A DNA stretch of 64,000 bases from positions 1 to 64,000 of the forward strand of contig JAPJBO010000778.1 in assembly GCA_030068145.1 (NCBI GenBank), given 5' to 3'. The position numbers were made by a program, and so were the translations under genes. The stretch comes from Diplonema papillatum (Eukaryota > Euglenozoa > Diplonemea > Diplonemida > Diplonemidae). This document shows, one piece after another, positions 37,962 to 49,346 of this stretch (its first letter is position 1; every line of letters begins with the position of its first letter). Below the pieces are notes generated by a model. It worked only from the letters and a program-made list of their open reading frames with translations. It was not told the DNA's origin and did no database searches.

Positions 37962-38835
37962 TGGGCAGAAATCTCGGCTTTTTTTGAGCTCTTCATCAGG
38001 GCGAGTACCGCACGATTCCTTTCAATCTTGGCACGCCTTCGACGTGGTGCACTATCAACAACGGTGTCAGGGCGCCCGGTCGCTTGACATATCCGGTGAC
38101 AGCAGCCGCTTCCCGTGGGCGGTCGCCGCATTGCTCCAGCCTAGGCTAGCTCACTCGGAGGTACATTCGCGCATCGGATTGATGATTCTCTCTAGGAATA
38201 GGATCTAATCAACCAGCAGCAGTGTGACCATCTGCCAGCACCGGTGCCAGCCCCCACACTGGGCAGAAATCTCGGCTTTTTCTTAAGCTCTTCATCAGGG
38301 CGAGTACCGCACGATTCTTGTCAATCCTTCGACGTGGTGCACTATCAACGACAGTGTCGGGGCGCCCGGTCGCTTGACATATCCGGTGACGGCACCCGTG
38401 GGCGGTCGCCGCATTGCTCCAGCCTAGGCTGGCTCACTCGGAGGTACCTTCGCGCATCGGATTGATGATTCTCTCTAGGATTAGGATCTAATCAACCAGC
38501 AGCAGCGTGACCATCTGCCAGCACCGGTGCCAGCCCCCACACTGGGCAGAAATCTCGGCTTTTCTTAAGCTCTTCATCAGGGCGAGTACCGCACGATTCC
38601 TGTCAATCTCGGCACGCCTTCGACGTGGTGCACTGTCAACAACAGTGTCGGGGCGCCCGGTCGCTTGACATATCCGGTGACAGCAGCCGCTTCCCGTGGG
38701 CGGTCGCCAGCTCACTCGGAGGTACATTCGCGCATCGGATTGATGATTCTCTCTAGGAATAGGATCTAATCAACCAGCAGCAGCGTGACCATCTGCCAGC
38801 ACCGGTGCCAGCCCCCACACTGGGCAGATCCGCAC
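37962..38835. repeat. Tandem array of 278-298 bp units, three copies and a start
   Basis: Units start with tgggcagaaatctcggcttt at 37962, 38260 and 38543, with a last partial copy at 38821. The length differences come from deletions within the unit. No coding role. Confidence 0.92.
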
Positions 38836-39021
38836 TGGCCACCGCCACCTGGTGATGACCAGGTACGCCACCAAAAAACAGCGTGCCCTCTCGAAAGCGG
38901 ACCGTAGACAGGCGTTTCTCCCGTGTCCTCTTTGCGGCACCCGTTGCTCCACCTCTTCATGCGGGTCCTGTGGCTGAATCGGCCTTCGAACTTGGCTATA
39001 AGTTCATCAATTCCAACCGAG

Positions 39022-39163
39022 CTAGGCATCGGTCGACTTGAACGCTTCGAACTCAGCTTTCAGCGGGTTCATGCCGCTGGTGCATTCGTCCTCGTCCTCG
39101 TCTTCTTCGTCTTCATCTTCCTCTTCGCAGTCCTCTTCCTCGGTGTCCACGATCAGATCTGTC
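39022..39163 (-). CDS. Possible terminal exon with acidic tail
   Basis: A possible acceptor (gcctag|GAC) is followed by a 46-codon frame, TDLIVDTEEEDCEEEDEDEE and on to NPLKAEFEAFKSTDA, then a stop. Acidic tails of this type occur at the ends of many nuclear and ribosome-associated proteins. No upstream exon was found, so this may be a duplicated gene end or a chance frame over a GAA/GAC-rich tract. Confidence 0.25.
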
Positions 39164-39289
39164 CTAGGCATCATCAGATTGCAACGGAAGAGATCCAAGA
39201 GCGGCAGGTGCAACAGCGGAACCCCCTGTTTTCGTTTTTGCAAAGCTATGTGCGCAGGGTAGTGCTTTCGGTGATTTGTTTGCACTACT

Positions 39290-39612
39290 GAACCTTCATC
39301 CTGGACGTGGTTTCAGGTGGCAATTTGGCAAATGATCATGATCAGAAGGTCCCTACTAGAGTGGTTTAGTTTCCTCACGCCTTGCATGGCTAAAGAATGA
39401 TTGAAGGGCTGTCTTGTGCTTGGGGAGAAAACTACAAAATGGGTCTTTTTTGGACGCTTACGCCCGCCACTAAACCCAGATTCACGTGAGTTTCGTGTGG
39501 ACTACAGCGCATCTACCCCCTTTGATAGTGGACTCCTGTTGCGATAGTGGGGAGTGCCGATGAGTACCACACTATGAGATTTCGCAACTGGCAGCTTCCT
39601 TCAAGTAATTCG
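39290..39612 (+). repeat. Family L copy followed by family C copy
   Basis: Positions 39290-39405 match 25396-25520, and 39404-39612 follow family C (gggctgtcttgtgcttgg ... gcaactggcagcttcc), truncated at the 3' end. The same pair order, L then C, occurs at 25396-25791 with a family B copy between them. Confidence 0.75.
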
Positions 39613-39771
39613 TGGTGTTTATTTAGAGTTAAAGTTCGCTTGAAATTCCGGGGAAAAGGTTGATAAATGGGTTCTTTTAGAGCAAGAAAGGGCTATGGCT
39701 ACGGGTTGTATATCATGCAGGTCAAAACCTTGTGTCTTTTTTAAACGCTGCCGCGGGGCCGATGGCCCCCA

Positions 39772-40343
39772 AAAAAGTACGTGCGCTCGGCTAAGGCCGG
39801 CGCGTGGCGAGACTGGAGGCAGCAGTTAAAGTTCGGGGAACAGCAAAGTTCTGGCGAAGCTAAGTTCGGGCAATGCTAAGTTCTGGTGAAGCAAAGTTCG
39901 GGTGAAGCTAAGTTCGGGCGAAACAAAGTCCGGGCGAAGCTAAGTTCGGGTGTAAAGTTTGGCCTCGTACCCGGGGCCCAGCACGGGGGGGGGGTCGCCC
40001 TGGGGCAGCCTTTTCCCGCCGCCCCCCCCTCCGGTGTTTCTCCGGGGGGCTGAGAAACTCCGCAAAAAACGCAAATTTCGGGCACATCAGGCCCCGAAAC
40101 GACAGCAAACCTCGAAATAATCTTCGACCGGAAAAGTGTCATGGGCGGGGTTTGAACCCGGACACACCGGCCTGAAGGCCGACACCCGCTCACTCTGCCA
40201 CCCATATACATTTTCATAGGGGGAGAAAAAGCCAGCTCCGCGCTATTATCTAGTTCAAAAACAATACACTTTTAAAAGTGGGGTTGGCTCGAATAGAGGT
40301 TATTCACATTGCATGTTCATAGGACCTCCAGTCTCGAAAAATG
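39772..40343 (-). mobile_element. Family D element with tRNA-like segment, copy 1
   Basis: Shares three blocks with 51297-52534: gtacgtgcgctcggctaagg at one end, an array of about 16-bp units (gaagctaagttcggg) next to it, and gttggctcgaatagagg to ctccagtctcgaaaa at the other end. On the minus strand a tRNA-like segment lies between them. This suggests a tRNA-derived SINE or a SINE-containing composite. The right end abuts a long GTA array. Confidence 0.6.
40137..40205 (-). other. tRNA-like sequence (pol III A and B boxes) in family D
   Basis: Minus-strand A box tggcagagtgagcggg and B box gggttcaaacccc lie at tRNA-like spacing, with partly pairing ends (atggg/cccat). The anticodon arm does not fold with a normal seven-base loop, so this is not a working tRNA gene. 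The related copy at 52316-52390 has tggcagagtggttggg and gggttcggagccc. Confidence 0.55.
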
Positions 40344-40637
<294 letters not shown>

Positions 40638-40910
40638 TGTGTCGTCTGCCGAAGCAGCCGGAGACAGCAGGCGCAGGGGGCAGGTCTTGCTTTACTTTTC
40701 TCTTCTTCATGGAGACCCGCCCCCGGCAATCCCGACTGTCCAATCACTGTCAAGAAAGGTTTGTGCCCTATAGTGATGACAGGCCCCCACGAAGCCTTAT
40801 ACACAACACGGCTACAACACGAGGATGCAGCCCTGCTTAGGTGCGCACTCAGCCATCACAGGGCCTCAGATCTCGCTACTTGACCTGACACAGCTGCCAC
40901 CCAGAAGGCC
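40638..40910. repeat. Dispersed repeat family E, copy 2
   Basis: Matches 7727-8005 with small indels (ttcttcatggagacccgc versus ttcttcgtggagacccgc). Ends at gctgccacccagaa. Confidence 0.85.
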
Positions 40911-41088
40911 GCAGCAGTAACCTTCGCAATGAAGCTGAGTGTATGTAGGCGATCCATACAACAGCTGCATCAGACGCAGCTTGATCCGAGAGCTCGCTAG
41001 GGGAGGTTGGTGACGCTGCATTTTTTTTGTTCCAAAATTTTAAAATTTAAAAACCCCAATTGTCTTCCCGGAAAAAATGGGTGGCCAT

Positions 41089-42396
41089 TTACCAAAAAAG
41101 ACACAAGGTTTTGACCCTGCATGATATTTGGTGCACGCTTTCGTAATGGGTTATTTGTTTGAAAACGCACACCATCCGAGCCGGCACGACGAAGACCAGG
41201 AGGACGATGAGAGCGGCCATCGTCGAGGCGAGCACCAGGACGGTTTGGAGAAGGGCCTCGTTGGCGACGGAGGACGCCCACGGCGCCGGCGCCGGCGTCG
41301 CGAAGGGCAGCGGCGCCGGCGTGGCCCGGCCGGGCAGCGGTGCGGCGAGGGGTGCGCCGCCGCACGCGAAGGGTGGGATGAACCCGTCGCCGGTAGGGCA
41401 CTTGAGGGCGGCGGTGCAGTTTTCAGCCCCCGGGTCGCGCGTCCCGCACACAGCGAGCTCGGCGAAGGCCTGCAGCTTCGACGGGTGGTGCAGGCGGTGC
41501 CTCGTCACGCGCCGGCCGTTCAGCGGCTGCGGCTTCCTCCCGCTGGCAACGAACTGACCGGTCCCCGCGCTCCCGTTGCGCAGCAGCCCGACTTGCGACT
41601 GGGTGATCGGCTGAGGATCCCCGACCACGATCCACTGCACGGTTTCGGAACACGGGGGAAACGGAACGCTCCCTTCGTAGCTGTACACGAACCCCTTCGG
41701 CACTTCCCCGGGGACAATTGCCTTGCGCAGCGCGATGACCGACAACTGACGGTCTCGCAAGTCCGTGAGGTGCACGCGGAGATCTTCTATGTAAGGATCG
41801 AGCGCCGCATCCTCTCGGAACAGCTGGGACAAAACCACCATCCGTTCCCTGCATTCGTGCATGCTCCGGTGCAGATCCGCGTTCGCGGGCAGGGCTGCGT
41901 CCCGGGGTGTGAACCACATCTGCCGTTCCATGTCGAACGTTTTCCCGTCGACCGTGTGCTCCGACGGCGTTTTCATCACCACCCTTTGCAGCACCATGTT
42001 CGAAGTGAACCCGCTTCCGACCAACACGACCCCAAGGGAGGCAACGTCAACCACCACGCCGAGGTTGCTCCTTGATACGGTCGGCAGCTTCTCCACTCGC
42101 ACCGCCGCCCCGGGTGCCGGGGAGGTGTCGCCCGTCTCGACGAGGGTCTTCCCCGCGTACTTCTCCAAGCCCCACAGGTGCAGGAACCGGCTGCCCCCGG
42201 CCGCCGCGCCGCTGGCGGCGGACGTGAGGTGGACGGGGCTCTGCCGGTCGGAGCGGCATTCGCCGTAGCTCGCGTCGAGCTGGCTCCACCGGTCCGCGGA
42301 GGCGTAGTCCCACGGGGCGTACGCCGTACCGTTCTCGGGCGCGGCGCACGCGGTCGCGCTGCTGACAGAGGCCAAAATGACCAACGCTCGGCGCAT
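41089..42396 (-). CDS. Secreted/membrane carbonic-anhydrase-related protein, zinc ligands lost
   Basis: 435 residues from ATG at 42396. Upstream in-frame codons are not signal-like, whereas MRRALVILASVSSATACA is. The alpha-carbonic-anhydrase fold is clear: WDYASADRW (29-37), CRSDRQSPVHL (47-57), TPSEHTVDGK (143-152), YEGSVPFPPCSETVQW (240-255) and QPLNGR (290-295). The disulfide pair of secreted family members is present (Cys47, Cys249). The three zinc histidines are not: the usual HFH before TPSEH is replaced (RVVMK), and ELH becomes ERQ at 157-159. The threonine before PPC is Phe. It should therefore not hydrate CO2. One membrane segment (383-404) near the C-terminus implies a type I surface protein. 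The family normally has about 260-300 residues; the rest is a Pro/Ala stalk and tail. Confidence 0.85.
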   Translation of the reverse strand: MRRALVILASVSSATACAAPENGTAYAPWDYASADRWSQLDASYGECRSDRQSPVHLTSAASGAAAGGSRFLHLWGLEKYAGKTLVETGDTSPAPGAAVRVEKLPTVSRSNLGVVVDVASLGVVLVGSGFTSNMVLQRVVMKTPSEHTVDGKTFDMERQMWFTPRDAALPANADLHRSMHECRERMVVLSQLFREDAALDPYIEDLRVHLTDLRDRQLSVIALRKAIVPGEVPKGFVYSYEGSVPFPPCSETVQWIVVGDPQPITQSQVGLLRNGSAGTGQFVASGRKPQPLNGRRVTRHRLHHPSKLQAFAELAVCGTRDPGAENCTAALKCPTGDGFIPPFACGGAPLAAPLPGRATPAPLPFATPAPAPWASSVANEALLQTVLVLASTMAALIVLLVFVVPARMVCVFKQITHYESVHQISCRVKTLCLFW

Positions 42397-44747
42397 GTCG
42401 AGTCTTCGCTTCTTTCTTACTTCCAACAGCCGGGCATGGCGGCCTCGCTCGTATTTGTACAGATCGCTTCCTCTTCGCGTCTTACCCTTCTCAGAGCGTA
42501 AGTCTTTGTGCGCGCGTGTGTGTATGCGTGTTGGGTACCCGTTATATCGTGGCACCCCTCTTTGCGAAGGTATGACCACGTGTATGTGTGTGGGGTGTGT
42601 TTTATTTGCCTGTTTCTGATTTTTGGTGTCGGGACGTACGGGGGGAAGCGAACAAACTGCGGGTGGCGCAAACGGTATGTTCACGTGTACGTGTTTTCGC
42701 TGCCTGTTCCTGCTTTTCTGAGCCGGTCATCCCTATCTCTTGAAACTGCATCGAAGTGCCTGCCGCTATTTATCACAGTGAATCACGGTCCACCGCGGTC
42801 TATCAGGTCCATCCCTAGTCCCTAGAGCTGCATCGAATTGCCCTGTGCTGTATTCTTCGGTCTATCACGGTCTATCAAGAGGGGATGGACCGGCTCATCT
42901 TCGGTGTCTGGGCGTACAGGGGGAAGCGAACAAAACTTCGGATGGCGCAAATGGTTGGCGGTCGCTTCTTGCCAATACGGTTCGTACTTCTTCAGCCATT
43001 TCTTGCCGAGACAACGTCCCCAGCGCATTCCGCCAGCGCCCGTGTGGAGGCCGATCGGCCCGGCGTTTTACCTGTCGTGCGGGGCTGCGGACCCTTTACA
43101 AATGCCAGCTGCCCCGAGTGCTTCCACAAAGCAGGAAGCAAGGCTTGGAGAAGAGAAGGGGGCGACGGTGCTCGCTTTCTAGACTGTTTCCTCATGTTGA
43201 GATCGGGTTGCCTAAGTCCCCGATTGACACGTGAGGCGGGGTGTCTGGGCGCGAGGTGGGTTACGACGGTGCACCCCGTGTTTTGGGTCGCTCTTGCTTT
43301 TCTGGTTGGCAGACAGCGACTTCAGACGGATCCACTCTACTCTTTCGTCCAGTCGTAACGCCTTCTGATTGACACACAGCCGATCCAGTGGTTGACAACG
43401 TGGTAAACCGCACTCGTACGGGGAATCTTGTGTGCTGGTTTCCTGGACGTCTGTGGTCGCTAGGACGAGCTGCATGCATAAGGTTCCGAAGGATCGTCCC
43501 CTACTTACAGCCGAAGGTCGTTGTCAGCAACTCGCGCAGTGCAGTGGAAACGCAGGCGCAGTTCTCAGTATTGAATGAGATTAGATTGCAAGAGAAGACC
43601 AGGCATTCACTCTAGGCCGGGCGGTCGGTCAACAATCCAGTCTGAAACGATTACAAGGCTCTCTCTTTCGCAACGCGAGAACAGACAACGATTCTGAAGT
43701 CGAGCCTACAAACACGCACGAAAGCTGGATCAGCGGACGAGATGCGTATGCCGTGGACCGGCGAGCTTGGGTGAACCGACACATTCGAGCTGGCAATATT
43801 TGCGAAGATTGCAAAGTTGTGCACATCTGAATCATTGTGCGGGACGCGCATGGTTGGGCAGCACACGTATGCCAACGCCCACTGTGACGATCTCGTCGTC
43901 CAGCGGCAGGAAACCCCCCGCCAATAGGGGCTCCACGCGTGCCTAACTCTTGGCGAGTACAAGTAGCACCTGTGAGCTGTGTTCTTGGGAGGGAAACTGT
44001 CTGACATCAACGTGTTCAGTTCAGTTCCTGTTTTCCATCCATAAGTCAAGGGACACGGCAGGAGGACCTTCTTCAGCGTGGACCTGAGCGTCTGCAGACA
44101 GGACAGGATAATATTATGAGTCTGGTTGCTGTGCGTAGCTCGCCTCAGCTGGGGCCGCTCGCGTGCACGAGAGCACAGGTAAATCCTTAGGAGGGTACTT
44201 GCACAACCTTCAGTCCCAGCAGAGCACGTTGTTCATCGGCTGTACCACTTCGACGTTCCGCGGATGTACGACAACCAAACAGAATATGGTGTGCGGAAAG
44301 ATAGCGCGCTGCGAGATATTATACGTACAGTTTTGCGTGGGAACTGAGGGCAAAAGGCGAGGCACAGTCGCACGCGTACTGTCTTCCAAGTGAATTCGGG
44401 TGGGCTGAAGTGGACTTGCAAGGACAGATACATCCCCACCCTTCCTTTTGTGGTCTCGTCTGGGCATACTCTATTGCATTCGCCGATGGATCACCGGAGC
44501 TGTGCCACCCAATCCACAACCTGTGTGAGATATGGCAAGAAAGCCGGCTGGCCCTCCCTACAAAACAAGCAACGGATGATGTATCGTGGCAGCTTGGTAT
44601 CGGCAACGGCGAACCAAGGTCTCATCGCCGGATGGCTCGACGACTTGTGATGCGGAACAAGTGCGCCAGCAATTTTGCTGTGTGGCGCTGCAGACGAGTG
44701 ATGCGGAACAAGTGCGCCAGCAACGTTGCCGTGTGGCGCTGCAGGGC
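42397..44747. other. No gene seen; repeat-like pieces
   Basis: The first part includes the carbonic-anhydrase-related gene's 5' flank. A block near 42800-42835 (caggtccatccctag ... gctgcatcgaatt) resembles 14845-14880. A two-copy 50-bp tandem (gatgcggaacaagtgcgcca) lies at 44647-44745, right at the 3' end of the next gene. No coding frame convinces. Confidence 0.45.
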
Positions 44748-45029
44748 CTACCCGTAGTGCAAAGCATAACGAATGGCCGCGAGCTGCGCGGACAGAAGGA
44801 GCGTGAAAACGGCCATGAACCGAGCCTTCCTCCACTTGTGGTTGAACGCGGCCATCGCAGCGACTGCGCCAGCTGTTCCCCCCAGGAGCATGCAGACGTG
44901 GAGGAAAAACTCGCTGACCCGGCCCCCACCTCGGCGGGCTTGGAACTTGTCGTACCCGTACACCAAAAATGTGAATACGGTCGCGTACGCCAGAAACGCC
45001 GAAGCCCACGAAGACTCGATGTATTCCAT
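44748..45029 (-). CDS. DUF1294-family small membrane protein
   Basis: A complete 93-residue frame. It has three or four hydrophobic helices with the family signature YGYDKFQARRGGGRVSE (about residues 24-40), then LLGGTAGAVAAMAAFNHKWRKARF (48-71). DUF1294 proteins are usually 80-100 residues, mostly bacterial, with scattered eukaryotic cases; function is unknown. The start is fixed by MEYIESS at 45029; a longer N-terminus is not supported. A tandem array with 116-bp units begins six bases upstream and would overlie the promoter. Transfer from bacteria is possible but cannot be judged here. Confidence 0.85.
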   Translation of the reverse strand: MEYIESSWASAFLAYATVFTFLVYGYDKFQARRGGGRVSEFFLHVCMLLGGTAGAVAAMAAFNHKWRKARFMAVFTLLLSAQLAAIRYALHYG

Positions 45030-45034
45030 GCCGT

Positions 45035-45560
45035 GAAATGAAGGGAGGGAGCGTCAGTGATGTCCTATGTGGGTTCGCGTTTGGGTCCCAACGGATATAC
45101 AAGCATTCGCGTAACAGGCCGCGTCCTAGCGGATGTAGACTGAATGGATGGGTGTCAGTGATGTCCTGTGGATTGGCGGTTGGGTATCCCAACCAACTTC
45201 AACCCAACGGATTTACAAGCATTCAAGTAACAGGCCGCGTACTAGCGGATGTAGACTGAATGGATGGGTGTCAGTGATGTCCTATGGATTCGCGGTTGGG
45301 TATCCCAACCAACTCTTCAACTCAACGGATATACAAGCATTCACGTAACAGGCCGCGTCCTAGCGGATGTAGACTGAATGGATGGGTGGCAGTGATGTCC
45401 TGTGGATTCGCGGTTGGGTATCCCAACCAACTTCAACTCAACGGATTTACAAGCATTCAAGTAACAGGCCGCGTACTAGCGGATGTAGACTGAATGGATG
45501 GGTGTGTCAGTGATGTCCTATGGATTCGCGGTTGGATATTCCAACCAACTTCAAATGGCT
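45035..45560. repeat. 116-bp tandem array upstream of the DUF1294 gene
   Basis: Units start near 45035 (divergent), 45141, 45257, 45375 and 45491 (partial). Each carries gtcagtgatgtcct, ggttgggtatcccaacca (a hairpin), an acggatatacaagcattc string and ggccgcgtcctagcggatg. The first divergent unit begins at the DUF1294 start codon, so the array grew from the gene's own 5' flank. Confidence 0.9.
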
Positions 45561-45866
45561 AAACAACTGGACAACATTCATCAAAGTCGCTACCGTAGCA
45601 GTCGGGTCTCCCGATTCATCGAGGGAATCCTTGAGGCACCTAAACGTACAGGGTACTTGGGTTGGTTTGGGCAAATCAATTTGCTTTTTGCGAAATGGTG
45701 TTTTACGCGAAAGGTAGAGGCGGGTAGCGCCACCTCCCCTTGCTGCGGAGATCCCTCTTCACAGGGAAGGTTGCCCTGTGAAGCACCCTGTTGTGCACCG
45801 CCCCAGACCTGGGGATCGAAGGTATCGTGCCGAAGACACCACCGGTGGTCATGCAAACACTTTGCT

Positions 45867-46115
45867 GTAGGAATCACACTGCCAAAATCGGCCCGGGTTG
45901 TGCGTAAGCTAAGACGGCGACGGCGGCTGCCGTGTTGCTAAACGTAGCCGGGCCCCAGATACTACTGCCATTCGGCAAAAGACAGGCTTCGTAGGAATCA
46001 CACTGCCCAACCTCGGCCAGGATTGTGCGCAGGCTAAGACGGTGACACACGGCGGCTGCAGTGCTGCTAAACGTCGCTGGGTACCAGATACTGCCATTCA
46101 GCAAAAGACAGGCTT
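45867..46115. repeat. 124-bp direct tandem duplication
   Basis: Units from gtaggaatcacactgcc at 45867 and 45991 are about 85% alike. On the minus strand both can be read in one frame (ACLLPNGSSIWGPATFSN), but no gene structure supports it. Confidence 0.8.
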
Positions 46116-46528
46116 CCAATAAAACGTCCGAAAGCAAAGCAGGCTGGGAAAAGACAGCAAGCTTAGTTCTACAGCTTGGCCGGATTGAGGAAGAAGGTCA
46201 GTCGTCGAACCAAAAAGACAAAAGAGAGCATCGGTTGTGTGCCGTGCCGGACTCTTGATAACGGCGAACCACAAGCCACGAACGGGCGCAGTGCAGGGCA
46301 AGAAGCTCCTTTCAGACTGGAAGGGGCAGTTTTTCTCTCTTTTCTCGGAATAACACCGCCGGTCGCGCCTAGAGGCAGGAGACGGCCGCGGGTGTTTTGT
46401 GTTTGTTTTCAAGCGGTGATCTTGGTTTTGTTTGTGCGCCTGGCGGTGCTCGCGCTGCAGGCCGACAGTCCCGGCTTCGTGTGAAGATAGCTTCCATCGA
46501 TTTTTCTTTCGTTTTCGTGCGTGTTGAA

Positions 46529-46826
46529 GGTGCCAGGGAAAGCCTGCTACACGGGAGCCAAGCGTCACGTGTTCGGCGGTTCTGCAGAGCCACGGGCCTA
46601 CGGGTCGAGTGGCTACCAATTTTCCAAACTAAAGCATCAAGGCGTGGCGCACCTTGAGGCTCGGTGCTTGCGCTGAACAAAAGCACAAAAGCTCGTCGAG
46701 ACGGTCAGCCACAGGGCAGAGCGGACGGCGTTGCAGCTCTGTGCTGCCTCCGACTCAAGCTTTGCAAGCTGTGGTTGACCGTCACGTTTCTAAACGAGGA
46801 GCGGCCTTTTTCTTCCTCTTCTTTCG
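46529..46826 (+). repeat. Dispersed repeat family I, copy 1
   Basis: From gccagggaaagcctgc to gaggagcggcctttttcttc. A copy of about 85-90% identity lies at 56446-56725. A shorter inverted piece is at 48285-48362. Confidence 0.85.
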
Positions 46827-47269
46827 TTTTCGCTGAGTCGCATTTTTCCCCTGGTGCAAGTCTTCATCCGGAGAGAAATGACGGCGAAGCGCACCCTTCC
46901 TGTCTGAGGCTCGGATCAGTCCTGTGGCTTCGTCTATCGTCCGCTTCCCGATCTTCATCGCTGGAAGACTTGGCGAGGCCCCTCGCACAGCCTGTAAGCT
47001 GACCCACTGCAAATGACGGGTCGAGTTTCGACCAGGCAAATCTTTCGGGGCAGATAATTTCTATTGGTAGAGCCAAGCTTTTTTGTCGGGCAAAAGATCG
47101 GTTTTTTTCCTTAGCGCGAGCACTGACGCCTGGGAACATGGTGGTCCCAAACCGCTTCCAACAGTCTTTTTGATGTGACGACCGGGTTGCTCTCGTTCAA
47201 AACAGAGAGAGTGTGTGGGTGGGAACTAATCAGGTCGTCGGTAAGCGGTAGTTACGCCTTAGCAATCGC

Positions 47270-47665
47270 AGGGCCTCTACCCATCCACCTGCATGTGTTC
47301 TCGTGATCATCGCCATGGTCAGCTTGACCTTTACCGAGAGAGAGAGAGAGGGATCAAGAACTTCGTGAACGAGGTGAGTGAAGCAACTCCCCTCCCGAAA
47401 GACTGGGCGGCTTTATTTTGCAGACTCATGTTCTTTATGCGGCATGGTACCGGGATTTGTATCTTTCGTGGCACAAGTAGTGCAGGCTAGTGGTTTAGCT
47501 TGGCTGGCCGTTTATCTTTCTTGTTAGCAAGCACACGAGTCGAGGTTTGAGGGCAGCAACGATAAGCCCGAGGTAAGAAGTTCAGAGAGAGAGAGAGACA
47601 GGTTAGTTAGACGGGAGTGCAGGGACCATCTCGCCGGGGAGCTTCCGGTCTCCTTCACTTCACAA
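47270..47665 (+). repeat. Repeat cluster: families M, N and G
   Basis: Positions 47270-47330 resemble 25280-25340 (gggcctc ... cctgcatgtg ... tctcgt). A GA run lies at 47335-47350. Family N copy 2 is at 47446-47575, and a family G copy ((GA)n plus gtgcagggaccatctc) is at 47584-47660. Confidence 0.7.
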
Positions 47666-49346
47666 AAAGACTGGGGCGGCCGGTTTGGGTTTTCAGTGCC
47701 GCAAGAAAAAACGCGGACGGGGTGCAATCTTCTTTGTGGAGGTTCGTTGATTTGAGCTTTATCATTCGACGAGAAGTCAGGCACAGCCGTGTGAAGGTGG
47801 GCATGATATCCGGCAGTGATTCGAGTTGTCAAGGGGAGAAGGGGGCTAAAGTAAGGCTGGGGCAGTGTGGGGCTGGCCTCGGGGCTGGCCGGGTGCCCGG
47901 AGAGTGCCGGCAGCCCCGCAGGGCCGAGACAGTCCAAGGTTGGGAATGGATCTACAGGAAACAGGTCTGCAGAGCAGATGCACGACTTCGTGATGATAAT
48001 GCCGATGCCGCTATCCGATGGTACAGCTACCCATGTGCACACGTACGTGCACCACACATACCTAAGTATACAGCATGCAGCACCACGACTCTTTCTACGG
48101 TTTCCCCTGCAGATCCATTCCCAGCCCCGGAGAGCCTCGCGGGACAGCTTCAGCACCGGCCAGCCCAGGCCACACTGGCTGGTGCATGCTTTGCACGCAA
48201 CGGTCAACCGCAGGATGTAAGCTTAAGTCAGAGTGAGCCCATCAACTCAACATTGTACTGTGGCCGACCGGTTGTGCGGGCTAAGGTACGCCACGCCATG
48301 ATGCTTTGGTTTGGGAAACCAACTGCACTCGACGCAGTACCGCCGAACACTTGAAGATTGCGTGTCAAGGGAAAGAAATGGCGGGACCGATGACCGTTTA
48401 TCGTTCCTCTTCGGAGTTTTGCACGGGGGATACATTTTTTAGAGGATATTGGGGTCCGAAGGACCAGTTATTTGGAGTCGGAGAGGGGAAATTTTGTTGC
48501 CCAACAGAAGGAGCGTGCGTTCTTCTTTTCATCTGCGGACGATGCCTGTTCTTCGAATCAACCGATGAAGGAACCGGGGAGGATGGTACGTACACCGCCT
48601 CAACCCACTAGCTCGACACGCCCAAAGGTGTGATGTTCTTTCGAAGTCTGAAGCCGTTTTGCTCAACCGGTCGAACGAACTCCGGACCCAACGGGGTCCT
48701 ACTCGTTCTGAAGCTTGTTTATTTTTGCAGTTTTCTCGCAGGATTTTTTTATCGCCGCCAAACCTGTGCTCAACATCACAGTGGTAAATAGAGAAAATGG
48801 CATAGTCGGGCAACACAATTGGCATAGTCGAGCAACACCTGAGAGGATGCCACACTCCTAGGTCGACTGCGCGCTTCTTTTTGCCGGCACTCCAGTTCGA
48901 GTTGTCGTACTGGAGCGTGTCAGTGCGACTTCTCGACTTTTGGCAAAAAGAGGGGACGGGGAGCGTGAAAATGCTATCCGAGATCAAAAAAAAAAAAAAA
49001 GGTAGAGGTTTTTTCTGGCGTGAGAGCGCAAGGCACTGTTGTGACGCCGCCGTAGTGGCACTGCCACCGTAGTGGCCCCCCGTTGTGACACATTAGTGAC
49101 CCTGGTGAAACACTATAGTGGCACCTGCAGCGACAGACGTTGTCAACGACGGCGCCATGAGTTCTTCCTTTCCTGCCGGAAAAGAACTGTAATCTTCTAA
49201 ATCGATGCACGGCATCGTTCAAGGTCCGCGACGCCCTTCACGAATGCAGCAGTAGTTGGAGTTGGGTGGAACCGAATGCGTCGATCAGCATAGGCGCTAA
49301 GCACTGCAACTTCAGATGTCGCCAGCGCAACGAGCAGCTGTGACCT
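47666..49346. other. No gene seen; inverted family I piece at 48285-48362
   Basis: The stretch 48285-48362 is the reverse complement of part of family I (ttggtttgggaaacc-type, then accgccgaacac). An A run lies at 48987-49001. Otherwise no recognisable gene. The end of this stretch should hold the transporter's 3' untranslated region. Confidence 0.5.

Noticed and set aside
37600..38208. 202-codon frame entering the 290-bp tandem array
   Set aside because: Its second half is repeat sequence and the first half has no family features.
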